Positions 34,757 through 46,450 of a stretch of 64,000 bases of DNA are shown piece by piece. The notes beneath the pieces were generated by a model. That model had not been told where the DNA came from, did not search any database, and saw only the letters and a list, made by a program, of their open reading frames with translations. Position numbers and translations under genes: made by a program. This DNA is from Isoetes taiwanensis. Its lineage: Eukaryota; Streptophyta; Lycopodiopsida; Isoetales; Isoetaceae. The stretch spans positions 4,367,773-4,431,772 of the forward strand of contig JAJEKV010000025.1 of assembly GCA_021234155.1 (NCBI GenBank). The letters run 5' to 3'. Each line of letters begins with the position of its first letter. Position 1 is the stretch's first letter.

Positions 34757-35514
34757 ATGGACAAATATTTAAGCGGCGTAGCTAGAATATGGTGGCAAGG
34801 ACGTAAGAAATTGTTACCGCAGATAAAAACTTGGGCAGCTTTTAGAAAAGCATTTGAGTCGCATAACTTGCATGCAAATTATTACCCGATCTTAAAAAGC
34901 GGTTGGGATCTTTTTAAGCAAGGGAACATGAATCATTACATCACTTTTATTCTAAGTTCTCCTATTTAGCGGATGAGATGGGAGAATTACGGCCCGGGGA
35001 TTATATCCGGAAGTGAAATAACGCGAAAATTTATAAATTTGGATTGCGAGATCCATTATATGCAGAGCTATGTTTTGCAGAACCATCAACTATTGATGAA
35101 GCAGTGCGAAAGGCTGAAGCCGTAGAGATGAAACTCAATCCTAGTATAATACGGTATGATATCTGGGAGGGGTATCCTCAAGAGAAAAATTTTAAAGGCC
35201 CGATAATGGCAAGGCATCCGAAAGAGAGAATAAAGCGGAATCGAACAAGTGCTTTGCCTAGTAATGAAGAACCCCGTCTGAAGAAAGAGAAGCAACGGAG
35301 AACGCGTGGGATGACCAAGTCTCAAGCAAACGCACCCACGGGAGGATGTTTTATATGTGGAGGTCCACACTATAAGAATCAATGTCCAAAAGTTGTATCC
35401 AAAGGGAATCCTGAGCAACCAAAGGAGGATACTCGAGCAAAAGCCCGAACATCTGCGCAGATTGCCCATGTTAAGTATTCTTGCAGAAAGAGATTCCCCG
35501 AAAAAGATTCCTGA
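34757..35514 (+). pseudogene. R2 gag with zinc knuckle
   Basis: The first frame (34757-34969) carries MDKYLSGVARIWWQGRKKLL and WAAFRKAFESHN, typical of the Ty3 gag capsid region. After a frameshift and a stop (about 34970-35040) the second frame (35044-35514) has MRDPLYAELCFAEPSTIDEA, a Lys/Arg-rich stretch and the zinc knuckle CFICGGPHYKNQC. The knuckle spacing CX2CX3HX4C is the shortened GPH form common in plant Ty3 gag. Structural role only. No pol follows. Confidence 0.85.
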
Positions 35515-35959
35515 AAAGGTCCCCGAAAGTTCCACGCTAAGTTTGACAAAGAAAAGTCACGAAGACTATGAAAGAAGTCGGTTTCAAATTGGCTACGTGG
35601 GTAAAAACAAGTAGGGTAAAATGACTGTGTAGACATGTGTGTGTGTTGAATGGTTTGAGCATTGTATTCATTGGGTTTGAGATAATGAAAGTTTCTTTTT
35701 CAAATGAATGTTGCTCTAGAATTTAGAAGGGGGCAACTGTGACTGCAGCACAGAAGCCAGGCCGTTAGAATTATCGGGCAGATGGTAAGTTTACCAGCCC
35801 AAAAGAAATCCTTTCAAAGCAGATAGTCAGGTGACTAGCTTAGAAAGAAAGGTAGTTATTCGGACAAAAGCGGATAGTCATTTGACTAGCTTTGGGAAAG
35901 ATTGTTACTCCATAAAAGGCGATGATCGAGGGGCGATCAGCCTTTGGAAGGGAGGGAAT

Positions 35960-36664
35960 TGATCGATAATGCACTAGCTTGGGGGCGTGGCTCAGAGGAA
36001 TGATTTGCAAAGACCAGCACAGAGGCAAGGGCTTTTAGATATTTTGTAACTTGATTGATTGTTAGAAATGTTAAAGGTTATAATAAAGGAACTATCGACA
36101 TCTAAATAACCGTTTAAATAAAAGCAACGAAATCATGTTAACAAACGATACAAGCGAAAGCGAACCTTTTTGTTAGCGTAAAGGCTAAAGCGGGCGGATC
36201 TTCCGGAAATAGCTCTGGACCCTCAAAGCTGGCGGATTACGTAAAAAGGATGTCGATTTAGCTAAAAGGTAAGGGAAATCCAAATTTAGCCACGCAATGG
36301 CTTTTTAGAGTAGTATAAAATGAATCGATCCGAGAATTATGGAGTCGTAAGTGCTTAGCATGACATAGAATCTCGCTTTTAGAATCCTACAGAGTAGATC
36401 TCTTGGTGAATCGTGGATGAATTGAGTGTTTCCCTCAAGGCTCTAGAGTATCTCGAGAGAATCCCGGAGAGGCTATCCACCGTTAGCGATTCTCGAGAGT
36501 TGGGAAGAGATTGAGCCAGGACTCACCGTGCTTTGCAAATCAGAGCCCGGGTTGGGTGGATAAGTAGTGCCGTAAGAACTTGATCCGAGTTCCGGGTTGA
36601 TTGAATTAATCAGGCTTCTTAGTTTTGCGAGAAAGATTTACGGCCCGGTAAACCGCTTGTATCA
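35960..36664 (+). repeat. R2 right LTR
   Basis: Starts TGATCGATAATGCACTAGC and ends GCTTGTATCA, followed by TSD TCTTT. It is the direct repeat of 33626-34323. Confidence 0.92.
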
Positions 36665-37599
36665 TCTTTCTTTGAGTGCTATCTGCCGTGGATGCTACAT
36701 TTCTTATGTGCTTTGTAGCCTCCTTATTGTCACTAATAGATGCGGTCACTATCGTGAGCTTCTCATCGTGAGGCTTCTCGAAAGGACTTCACGGAGAATC
36801 ATGTTTGTGAGCATCGGCCTCATCCCTCTTCTCATCCTTATGCTCCTCCCCTTTCTCAACTTCGCGTCCTTCTTCTTGTTCTCGTCTCCCGTGGTACTTC
36901 ACCACCTCCACCTGCTTTTGTTCCTTTGCCGCCTTTGGTGGCATTTTTAGTTTTACACCTTTTCTCAGATCTCTCCCAAAGAAACCATCCGCTATCCATT
37001 ACTTTTTCATGTTGCCTGAGAGCTTCACTCTTACAATGTAGGACACGGAGTTTTTGGACATGTCCATTGCCGCTCGCAGAATACCGAATCCTTTGAGGAT
37101 CTCTACCGTGCCTTTGATATCTGCTTGCTCTCTGGACTCATAAGATGGCAGCGGCCAACCTTTTTTCTTGGCCGACAGTGCTTGGTCCTTCATGCTGGAC
37201 TCCATCATTGCAGGCTCGTAGCACTGCCAATCCATGCAATAGAGATCAATGCTGCCAGTGACCGGATCTTCCACTGTGCAACCAAGAAAGTCAAGTCTTC
37301 CTTGTTTCTTGACTTCCCTCATGTTGACAATGATGCCCATCTGGGCCACGGCTGAGGCTCCTTCTTCACCTGTACCTGATTTGACAAGGAGGCAAAGTTC
37401 TCGCCTCTTGTCTCCCTTGGTTGGGTCTACGCCTTCAGTCAAGGGTATGGCTCTAACGATCTCCATACACCAAGACCTTCCAGCGAGGACTATGCTCCTC
37501 GAAGTCACCACGTTCCATTTCTTCGGCGCACTAGCCGCTGCGAGGTAAGCATGGTGAGAGAAATGGCATGTGCTAGAAAGTTAAAACAGCAAACGGCAT

Positions 37600-37930
37600 T
37601 TAGACTAAATTAATGCGCGGTGCGCTTTAGCTTTATATAATAGAGCAAATGGCGCGAGTGCGCATTTTGGCGCCTAGCCATTTGCTCTATTATATAAAAC
37701 TAAATATGCGACTGGGCGCATTTGTTCTATTATCGGTCCCTTCGAAAACCAAATGGCGCTAGGCGGTTATTTAAAATGGCGCACCAAGGCCATTTGCTCT
37801 TCTATGGGTCCGCTTCTTACAAGAATATTAACAGACATTATGGAAATGGCGCACTCAAGCCCATTTCATAAACTATAGGAGGAAAGGTCGCACAAGCCCA
37901 CCCTCTTCCTAATGAAATGGCGCCGTCCGC
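37600..37930. repeat. GGCGC-type repeat array 3 of T-D
   Basis: Mixed-orientation units with AAATGGCGC cores, spaced by partial copies of GCTCTATTATATAAA / TTTATATAATAGAGC. It lies between the putative first and second coding blocks of T-D gene 1, probably in an intron. Confidence 0.75.
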
Positions 37931-38769
37931 ACCATTTCGCTTACCTAAGACACTACAAATCGATAAGAATAGAAACAATGATACTAACCTCGAGCCCGCC
38001 TCCCGGATTTTGATCAAGATTGCGCCATTGTATAAAAGTATAAAAGTACAGGACTGTGATAAATCCTACTCCACTTTTTTTTTTTCCGAAGCCCCTGACA
38101 ACAAAGATCAGAGAGAGAAGATGGTTGAATAGGAGAGAGAATGTGGCGGCGCTTAGGAGCTTGTATGCCGCGAAGGCTGGGCGAAGTGAGGGGAGAAAAG
38201 AACAATGAAATTGAAAATGAAAAATTGGACGGAAAGAAAAGAAAAGAAAAGCTCTGGGAAAGAAAAGAAAACCAATTTTACCCCGCCCGCCTGCCTCTTC
38301 AAATTTATGCTGTCCATTCATTCTCGAATTTTGAAAATTTCGATTTTTCCCCACCGGTCAGATCTCTACAAATTTTAAAATTTTGAATTTTCCCGCCTGG
38401 TCTGCTTTCTCCCGCTTGTTAAGCCATTGTAAATTTTAGGTAGTTTAAGTCATTCCTACCAAGACGCCTGTCCCCCATGGCCCGGCTCGGAAATTTGAAA
38501 TTTGAATTTGCCCGCCGTGTATTTTGAACTTTGAATTTGCCTGGCCCCGTCCACTTCATAATAATGGCCATTGCCTATTTATCGGAGGCGGACATGGTCA
38601 TTAGAAGGCGCTATACTAGACTCGACGGTTGCGCGATTTTATGCACCTCGTCTGCTTTCAATATTCAGTGGGTATTTGCGCCTCGAGATCTCTTGGTCGA
38701 CAAAGCGGCGCTTCTCCCGACGTCTATTCCGTCTTAGGCGTTGGTTCCTTAGTCGATAGCGGTTGCAGC

Positions 38770-38980
38770 TTGGCGCTTGTCTTTCTTTTTTATGCCGCTT
38801 AGCCCTTGTCTTCATTCTTGGTAGCGGCTTCGTTTCTTAAGCGCTTCGGCTTCATTCTTGGTGCGCTTGGCTTCATTCTAGTGGCGCTCGTCTTCATTTT
38901 TCAGGCGCTTGTCCAGATTCTCCAAGCGCTTGTCGAGACTTGTCCAGATTATTCAGGCGCTTGACCAAATTCTTGGTAGC
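38770..38980 (+). repeat. Minisatellite near the centre of T-D
   Basis: Seven to nine degenerate copies of a unit of about 24 bases, (G)GCGCTTG(T/G)CTTCATTCTTGGTA, lie between the divergent genes of T-D, where a shared promoter region would be expected. Confidence 0.75.
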
Positions 38981-39219
38981 ATTCTCCGATATGGCGGTCC
39001 GGAATCGTCAATGACCTCCGAGGTTAGAGGCTATTCAGTTCTAGTAAAATGTTTTAGTATGTTTAATGTAGGATGTAGGATGTTAAATGTTTTAATATGT
39101 TTAAGGGTAGATCTTCTCTATCTTGTTGGTAGATAAGTTCTCAACAATTGATGTCTTCTTTGAATCTTGTAGTAATAGGAATCCATAACTCTAGCTATTA
39201 GATATAGCATTTAGAATAA

Positions 39220-39490
39220 AGATGCCATTTACATCAATGGGCCATTTCCCTTTAAATGGAGCGATGGCGCCATTTTCCTTGAAATGGAGCACATTTTTCA
39301 TTTTCCTTTAGATGGCGCAGCCGCGCCATGTAAAGGAAATGGCCAATGCCCATTCAAGGAAAATGGCGCCACTCGCCCATTTAAAAGAGAAATGGCCCAT
39401 TGACAGTAAATGGCGCCCGCTATTAGCGCCATTTAAAGGTAAATGGCGCTGACTGCATTTAAGTAAATGGAGCAGCTGCGCCATTTGTCT
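39220..39490. repeat. GGCGC-type repeat array 4 of T-D
   Basis: About twelve units built on GGCGCCATTT(A/T)CCTT / AAGGTAAATGGCGC in both orientations, upstream of the plus-strand transposase gene. The spacing is irregular, about 20-25 bases. Confidence 0.8.
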
Positions 39491-39573
39491 CATGTCGTAT
39501 AATTTCTTTCACATTTTAAGCTATTTTTTTACTAAGTATATGTCATATATATAGGGTTGCATGTCTCTAACAA

Positions 39574-39683
<110 letters not shown>

Positions 39684-39789
39684 ATTGATTCTCACGGGAA
39701 AAGGCCCTGCGTAACCTTTGTCGATGGGGATGTGGTAGTTGCCGGGGACATGAATTGCATAGAGGCCATCCGCATGGCGGGAACATTCC

Positions 39790-40285
39790 ATGGTGCAATG
39801 TGGTCGTGGAGGTCACTTTGAAGCCATAGTGCCCACCCATGTGCTTCCCATTCCGGTGTGAGGGAGCGAGATAACATTGCCGGGCCCGTGGGGACATTTA
39901 TCGAATGGCCTCAAATCAAGTGAACTATTGTGAAGGAGCCGCAACTATGTCATCGAAATGTCCGATCTTTGAAACCCCCAACTTGCCTAGTAGTCCCTCC
40001 ACAACATCATCGGACTTCGATTATTCGTCGATCGCCCGCTCCTTCAAACGAAGAAGCGTTAAGGAGAATATGGTGAACCTTGTCGCATAATAATATCTTG
40101 TGGTTGGTAAGGGTGTCTTGGTGAATAGAACTTGCATCCATGGGAAGAATGTTGACGACTCAATGTAGCGATTACAGCAAATTCACCGAGGTCGTGGTGC
40201 CTACCCACATCCTTCCGATTCCATGTGATGGCCCGACAACATTGAAGAGGCGTGGGCACGTTTATCGAATGGCCTCGGCGAGGAT
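39790..40285 (+). repeat. Diverged tandem duplication upstream of T-D transposase core
   Basis: Two copies, about 39790-39925 and 40150-40285, share GTGCC(C/T)ACCCA..T, ATTCC..TGTGA, ATTTATCGAATGGCCTC / GTTTATCGAATGGCCTC and nearby blocks. Both could encode part of the N-terminal region of the transposase gene. Confidence 0.55.
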
Positions 40286-43085
40286 ATAAGATATCATGCC
40301 ATTGATTTAGCTACTCCATCAGCGACCTCGAATGTAGAATCAGAGAGGCAAAGTCGGATCTGAGATGAATGAGAAATTGATCCTACGGTGGATCTAGGTA
40401 CACGCGTTTCCTCGCAGATAGCATCGGATGATGATGAACCACCACCTAGTTTCTCAAGAACTGATCTCTTGGATAAGCATTGCCACATTCTTCATGCATG
40501 TGACCCGGAAGTAAATATCAGAGAGGCCATAATTGTCTTGATGATCCCGGGGATGATGTTGGACGATGAATTTTAGGAGACTCAAAGGTGGGGCTCGTGT
40601 GGGAAAGATCCTTCCTACACTAATTACGAGGATCTCAAATGTCATGCTTGTGCGAGAAAGCCCGCAGAAAATGCACTTGTACAATGGGAAAATAGTGATG
40701 TGATCTTTGGGATGGAAGGACCGTCTCACAACATCTGCAAGCTCGAGAAGCTAAAGAAAATGAGGATATGGAAATAGAATCATTTGAGGACAACATTCAG
40801 GCTCAATTCAAGCGAAAAAAGGAAGTATACTTACACACATAGGATTCCAAGACAACCCAAGGGAAAGAGCAAGAGGAAAGGCTATGCTCCACAACTTCAA
40901 TCAATAAGTTCATGAAGACAAGCTGCTTTGCAAAAATACTTTGCAACAAGAAACTTACCAAGCATCAAGTATGTGAATTAAGAAAGAATTTTTATCTCAA
41001 CCATACAATGCAAGAGTTAATGTATTTTTTAACGTCTTTGAGTGTGACTTACACGGAGAAGGAGAGGACAGGATAGTGCTCAAGGGGATGGAATTGTGCA
41101 GGCTGGGTGGGCGATGGCTTTAGGTATCAGTCGACCAACATTTTACAATTGGAGAAAGAGATATGAAGCGAGGTGCAAAGGTAGGCGAACATGGTATCTT
41201 GGCTCTAAGCCCGGATCCACTACAGCCCACTTACCTAATGTGTGCTAGACAGTTCATTCAGAGAATCTTGAAAGTATTCCCCATAGGAGCAAAAAAGGTA
41301 GAGATGATGTAAGAGAAAAATGTACGCAAGCTTCCTTCCATTCTTAATAAGAAGCTTATACATAAAGAAGTTGGAGCGATCGTTGAAGAGCTTACGAGGA
41401 ACAAGCTGTAGCCTTGAACTCTTTTATAGTATATGGAAAAGGGAATTTCGTGATGTTAGCATTGCAAAAAATAAACCTTCTCTAAATGCAACATCTGCGT
41501 GGTAATTAAGCAAAAAAATTTGAAAAACAAAAGATACAAGAGAGAGACGAAATCTTGCAATTCAACGTCGGGCTCATATGCTAGAAACAACGCTCTTGCG
41601 TAAGTCAATATTGGCATTGGAGAGCATTGTCACAAATGGTCTCACGAAAATCATCTATGTATAATACATGATAAGATAGATCGAGTTAAGACTTTAGTGC
41701 CTAGAAGTCATCATCTAGCAAAATCAGTATGGAGAGGTGATCGCTTGAAGAGCGGTTTGTGAGGAGCTTTGACTCATGGGCATGGTGGTGGTGCCTATGG
41801 TCATTTTTCACTTGATTTATGGAAAGATGATTCAAACTTCCACATTGGTTCACTTTCTAGAATATTGCATAACTTGGAATTGGTGCAAGAGGACAAGATA
41901 GGTGACTTATGTGGAAGTAAACTGCATAGATTGCAAATGGATGCAAGCAGTCAAGGACATCAATCCTTTGAAGAACAAACTTGCTTCCATGGGAGAAGTA
42001 TTGCCAAATACTTCAACCACAACGAATCTGAGGTGTTCAACCCTCTTCCCCAGAAATCTCTATTTGCAACTTGATAATGCGTGAAGGGCAAAACAAAAGT
42101 AGGTATGTCTTTTCATACTTATCTTATTTGACTTGGCTTAAGGTCTTTGATGAGATCCAAGTGGGCTTTATGATGGTCGCGGCCACACCCATGATGATAT
42201 TGATGCTTTATTTGGAAATTTTTCAACCTTGATGAGTTAAAATTAGGATGCTTTGACACTACAGAGCTACTTTACTTGTTTAGCAAATGCAATGCAAAAT
42301 CCCCAATTCCATACTTTATTGATGAAGTTCCAAATTGGAAGGATTTTGTGAAGGATTCATCCCGATAAGGGCCAACGCACCTTGGGCATCTTGAACCATT
42401 GCTCTTCAAATTTAAGATGGCGGGGAGATTGGCACCGTATGCAATACAAAATCGTCCTACACATAAAGTGGCTTCAATGATTCTCCGGGAGTTAGAATGT
42501 GGAAGAGGGATGAACATGGTCAGCCAATGATACCAAGTGGTGTGCCACAAAATATTCCTCCCTAGACCAACATTGAAAGATCTTCCGGGGTTGAAGGATA
42601 GCATCAACAAATACATCTCCTATGGAAGGACATATGTAAGAATCAAGAAAGTAGCTTGTTTGCAAAGGCAATACACGGCAAGTGTTGAGTATTGGAGCCG
42701 ACTTCTTATCTCTTTGGAGGATGTTGCTCCAAAGGCGTCCTCAAAATGATGCATTTTGGCCACAAACAAGACAAGCTCCTCTAGAACAAACGACATTTGT
42801 TCCCGGGAGGTCGATATCTCTGCCTTGGTCACCACGACCTTTACCATCTTATTGTGGCCCGGTCGGATGGCCGTCCGGTGTTGCCTCTTGAAGAGTTTGA
42901 TCCTCACATTACATGTGACAAAGGGTATGTTTGTTCTAGTCGGACACGGAGATGATAACACCGCCACTTGGTTAGGATATCACGGAGGAGAATCTTTGTT
43001 CTTGATCCGGAATCTACATATTTTGGCCATATTTTTGTATCGTGGTGGAAGCCTCTTGGAGGGGACTACAAAGGCCCTTGACTAA
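39905..43085 (+). pseudogene. T-D transposase, DDE-like with LDN and GHTHDDID motifs (decayed)
   Basis: Blocks on the plus strand in order: an N-terminal piece (39905-40090); VDLGTRVSSQIASDDDEPPP (40388); a Cys pair (LKCHACARKPAENAL, 40630); a possible helix-turn-helix piece at 41100-41170. Then the catalytic-like part: ALTHGHGGGAYGHFSLDLW (41770), WMQAVKDINPLKNKLASMGE, PRNLYLQLDNA (42050), a frameshift, VFDEIQVGFMMVG, and GHTHDDIDALFGNFST (about 42180-42225). C-terminal pieces follow (GRLAPYAIQNRPTHKVASMI, KDLPGLKDSINKYISYGR). The LDN...GHTHxDID arrangement recurs in eukaryotic transposon proteins and suggests an RNase H-fold core with Asp residues in both motifs. That reading is an inference. 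Stops and frameshifts are frequent. Confidence 0.72.
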
Positions 43086-45104
43086 GCGTTGGCGGCCTAA
43101 TCCTTCCGATCCTTCAAGGTATGAAAATTTAGATGCTATTCATTATGCACAGGATGCCAATGGCAAGAGGCCAAAACAGTCAAATTAAAATATATTATAG
43201 ACATGTGGAAAGACATAGCACATTGTTCATCTTAATACATGAGATCTTGTACTTGTATTACATATCTTTCATCTTAATACATAAGATCTTGTACATTACT
43301 ATAAATGCATACATGATTCATAGATAAGATGGTCAGAAGTGCTTAATATGTTGAATTGATTCATTCATCTTCGGGATCTGTAGTAGTGATCCCCGATATC
43401 TCATAGCTCATGCGCCGAGGGGAGCCAAATCAGATGGATCATAACACCTAATTGGCGGGGCAATGAATCTCAAACCCAAAGCTTTTCTTCTGGGTAGGGA
43501 TCAAGAAGAAGATGCCCTGCTGGGCAACCAACAAGATCGAGTGGCTCATTGAGCACTTGATGCGCCTCGATGTGGTGAATAGAAGAAGGCAAATAATCCA
43601 TGGGAGATGAATGACCTCTAGCCCCGATGGGAGCTGTTTTTTATAGTGAAGTAAAATTATTGATGTGAATTATTGGGGTGGACCTGTGGCGCCATCATTG
43701 GCGTATACAAGTATCATGTACCAATGCGGTATACAAGTATCATGTACTAAATGCAGTGCGATTCTATCATGTACTTTCGATTCTATACATCAACTAATAT
43801 TCACTATGCTTATATTATATATATCCTTAATCGGATACACAAATCATAAGTGCTTATATTATTATATCCTTAACGGTATACATATCATCGATGATTCACT
43901 TTCGTCATTCTTTGCTTGACTAATATAGGTGTGATTGAAATTAAAGGCGACTTGCATAGTTAGGTACTCATGTCATTATTATATCCTTAGCGGTCTGATT
44001 CACTCATCATCAACATCAAAGCACGTGATGCTATTCAGCTCATAGATCTCCTGATCGGGGAAGCCAATAAAGGTGGACCTTAACACGGTGAGCTTCTTGC
44101 AAGCACTTTCGCGGACCATCTGCTTTGGGCTGCAGACCATGGATCAAGTTTGATACCATTTCGTAGCATTCACACCGCATCATTATAGCTAAGGTAGCAC
44201 ACGAAGGATCGGATGTTCTCACGGGACGATCGGGCAAGGAAGCCATGGGAGATGAATGAGCTCTACCAACGGGATGGAGCTGCTTTTATAGTGAAGTAAG
44301 ATTATTGATGTGAATTATTGGTGTTCATTGCCTTTATCATGAGTACCATACATGTATATATGATCCAATAATTTCTATGTATATACTATCAATAATTTTG
44401 GTGAGTATATACCATCAATAATTTTGGTGGGTATATACCATCAATAATTTTGGTGGGTATAAATATACATCAAATTGCCGAAGTCAAACAACATTGGCCT
44501 CCGTCTAGCTATGACGTATTACGGTCTTGAGCGTGATTCTATCACTTGCAAGATGAATCATGAGGACTTCAAGCGGTGCCGCCGGCCGAGATATACCGCT
44601 TGAAGGCTGCTCTGCTTTGTTGCTCTCAATCCTCGCCATTATCCCGATCCCGTCGATGTTATCATCCATCTCCGTGGAATAGGGAGTATCAAATGTTCAT
44701 GATCGAAAGGATCTGGGCGCCTACGCTAGTTCTGATCATTGAGTAATAGTAGAAGAATAATATTACTTGTTATCTTATTGTAACTGTTTGTGTTAGTATA
44801 CAACGGTACACATAACCTTTTTGTAATACACATAACCGTAATATAAGTAATAGTAAAATAATAGTACTTGTTATCTTATTGTAATCTGGTTGTACTCTTA
44901 TTGTTATCTTATTGTAATCTTATTGTTATCAGGTATACATAACCTTTTGTAATACACATAACCATACTATATGTATTGAGGTATACTAGTATGCAACAGG
45001 TATACATAACCTTTTGTAATACACATAACCATACTATAAGTATTGAGGTATACATAACCCTCCAAGGTATACTATATAAAACTTATTCCAACTTGTCTTC
45101 AGAA
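43086..45104. other. T-D right non-coding region with several tandem repeats
   Basis: There is no convincing gene. About 43630-43720 and 44240-44330 share GGGAGCTG(C/T)TTTTTATAGTGAAGTAA and TTATTGATGTGAATTATTGG, a direct duplication about 620 bp apart. At 44370-44470 there are three to four copies of a 26-base unit (ATATACCATCAATAATTTTGGTGGGT). At 44780-45060 there are repeated GTATACATAACCTTTTGTAA and TACACATAACC units. Confidence 0.6.
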
Positions 45105-45129
45105 TTCCAACTTTAATGAAACTCTGCTT

Positions 45130-46450
45130 CATAGAAGAAAAAAGGAAGACTAGAATGGACATGACATTAACATTTGCTGATGATCCAGAAATGCAAAGGA
45201 CTGCAGCTGTTATGAAGTGTGAGGAAGATGTGCTGGTAGGCTTACTGGACAAGACACTCTCTTCTATGGGAAAGGACAGATTCAAGAACATAAAAGAATA
45301 GATCAAGATGACAAAGAATGATATAAAATCATATGAGCAAGCCATGGAATTGTGGCATGCAAGAGCAGCCCAGATTTCTTCACTGCAGAACAAGAAGGTA
45401 AACCCCATTAACATCACAATGGGTATTTACAATTTTTCTTTTAGCTCTGCTAGCACTTGTCAGATATGTGGTTTTTCCTTCAGTGATGAATATGCTATGC
45501 ATATTGAGCTGAAGTGCACACATAAATTTCATGTTTTTTGTTTTTCTGCTGTGCTTGAGTCCATGCATTGTATTGTTTCTGGTTGTGGTGAATCTGTGCC
45601 ACATTCACTTCTGGTCGAGCTCGGCCATGTGAGTGAACAGAAGAATATTATTGATGTTGAAGAAGAGGCTGCTGAAGAAAATGCTGAAGAATCTGCTGAA
45701 GAAGAGCCTGCTGAAGAATCTGAGGAATTCAACATAATGAAAAGGAAGAAGAATGTTGAGCAAACTTCTGCAGAATCTGAATCTGATGCAGAAATACCTG
45801 CAAGAAAAATGAGAAAGAGGATGACAAAGGAGTGCTCTGAAAGAAGGCTAAGGACATTATTTGTAAGTGCTTTAAAGATCTTTGTTTCTATGTTTTTGCT
45901 TTTCTTGATGTCTTCTCTGTTGTTTTGCATTGCAGATTCTGAGAATTATAAGCAGTCAAAAAGTCCCAACATTACAAAATTGCCCAAGTTTAGCATAGGT
46001 CAGGAGAATGTAAAGTTCTTACGTGATGAACTCCACAGGCTTGAATCTTTTCGAAGGTATGTTATCTAATTGGAATGATTAAATTGTATTTGAACTCTTC
46101 CACATTTTGCTGATTATTTGTTCTTTTATGGCAGAAGATGGCAGTCCATTGCATAGTACTTCAAAAGGTAAGGATGTCTTATTAGATCTATGGTATTTGC
46201 ATGCTGAATTTTTCTGAACATGAATTCCTTTCTTGGCGGTGCTACCCCTTCGGGGAAAAACTTGATGTCAACCTAGAAGATAAATCAGCAGCATGTAAGT
46301 TTTGCAATTTCAATTAAGGAATTCAGTTCAATTGCATTAATATTGTCCTTAATTTCAGTGTTGCAGGAAGCACTGGATAGTGTTCAATTGCCTAAGGTTG
46401 TGCTTGACAGTCCAGCCATTGCTGCTACAGTTCATGCTAGTGAGACATAG
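45130..46450 (+). pseudogene. T-C gene 1, 3' part: coiled coil, RING-like finger, charged tail
   Basis: Continues the gene cut at 30532. A coiled-coil region (EEKRKTRMDMTLTFADDPEM, FKNIKE, then DIKSYEQAMELWHARAAQIS) leads to the best-preserved finger: CQICGFSFSDEYAMH, LKCTHKFHVFCFSAVLE, MHCIVSGCGESVPHSLLVEL. The set CxxC, CxHxFHxxC, CxxxGC fits a RING-like cross-brace with an extra residue in the last pair. An acidic Glu/Ala-rich run (45655-45730) and a basic segment (KMRKRMTKECSERRLR) follow. A GT-AG intron comes next (about 45862-45934), then further small exons to about 46450. In-frame stops at 45301 and near 46070 may be errors or introns. RING-type proteins often act as ubiquitin ligases, but this is unproven here. 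Confidence 0.72.

Larger units (their letters stand above)
33626..36664 (-). mobile_element. R2: gag-only LTR retroelement inside T-D gene 1
   Basis: Two direct LTRs: 33626-34323 (698 bp) and 35960-36664 (705 bp), with tips TGAT(AC)...GTATCA. The TSD is TCTTT (33621-33625 and 36665-36669). The primer-binding site is at 34326, and a purine tract (GGAAGGGAGGGAAT, 35946-35959) precedes the right LTR. Between the LTRs only gag is present, with no protease, reverse transcriptase or integrase, and the total is 3.04 kb. It is a small non-autonomous element that would need enzymes from a relative. The element itself reads on the plus strand; the strand given refers to the gene it interrupts. Confidence 0.92.
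31160..38150 (-). pseudogene. T-D gene 1: large uncharacterised protein with INGNHS motif (split by R2)
   Basis: Reads leftward. Pieces in order: a possible first exon near 38150-37950; an open block 37511-36999 (TSRSIVLAGRSWCMEIVRAI, LLVKSGTGEEGASAV, IDLYCMDWQCYEP); a Lys/Glu-rich linker at 36960-36670, entered by R2; then 33620-33460 (KPETKAQIRARKLQKIADLE). Next is 33405-33136 (TARVINPEHVRRLCKSF, RKRFYIINGNHSVAAAQLV) and 33132-32945. After a repeat-filled intron come 32620-31650 blocks (KALPVWGYATISGY, EFMVTCHSPWPVHSKI, GEYNRWFVEHVNAGIPESN, RPDLRLFGDHPRKKLPQIPP). The INGNHSVAAAQ segment recalls the ParB/sulfiredoxin fold (…GxHR..A…), but this is only a likeness. It may be a transposition accessory protein. 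Indels are frequent. Confidence 0.5.

Noticed and set aside
41100-41170. WAMALGISRPTFYNWRKRYE as a bacterial-type helix-turn-helix (IS3-like)
   Set aside because: It lies upstream of the LDN/GHTHDDID core in the same decayed eukaryotic transposase gene; a helix-turn-helix is possible there but does not indicate a bacterial insertion sequence.
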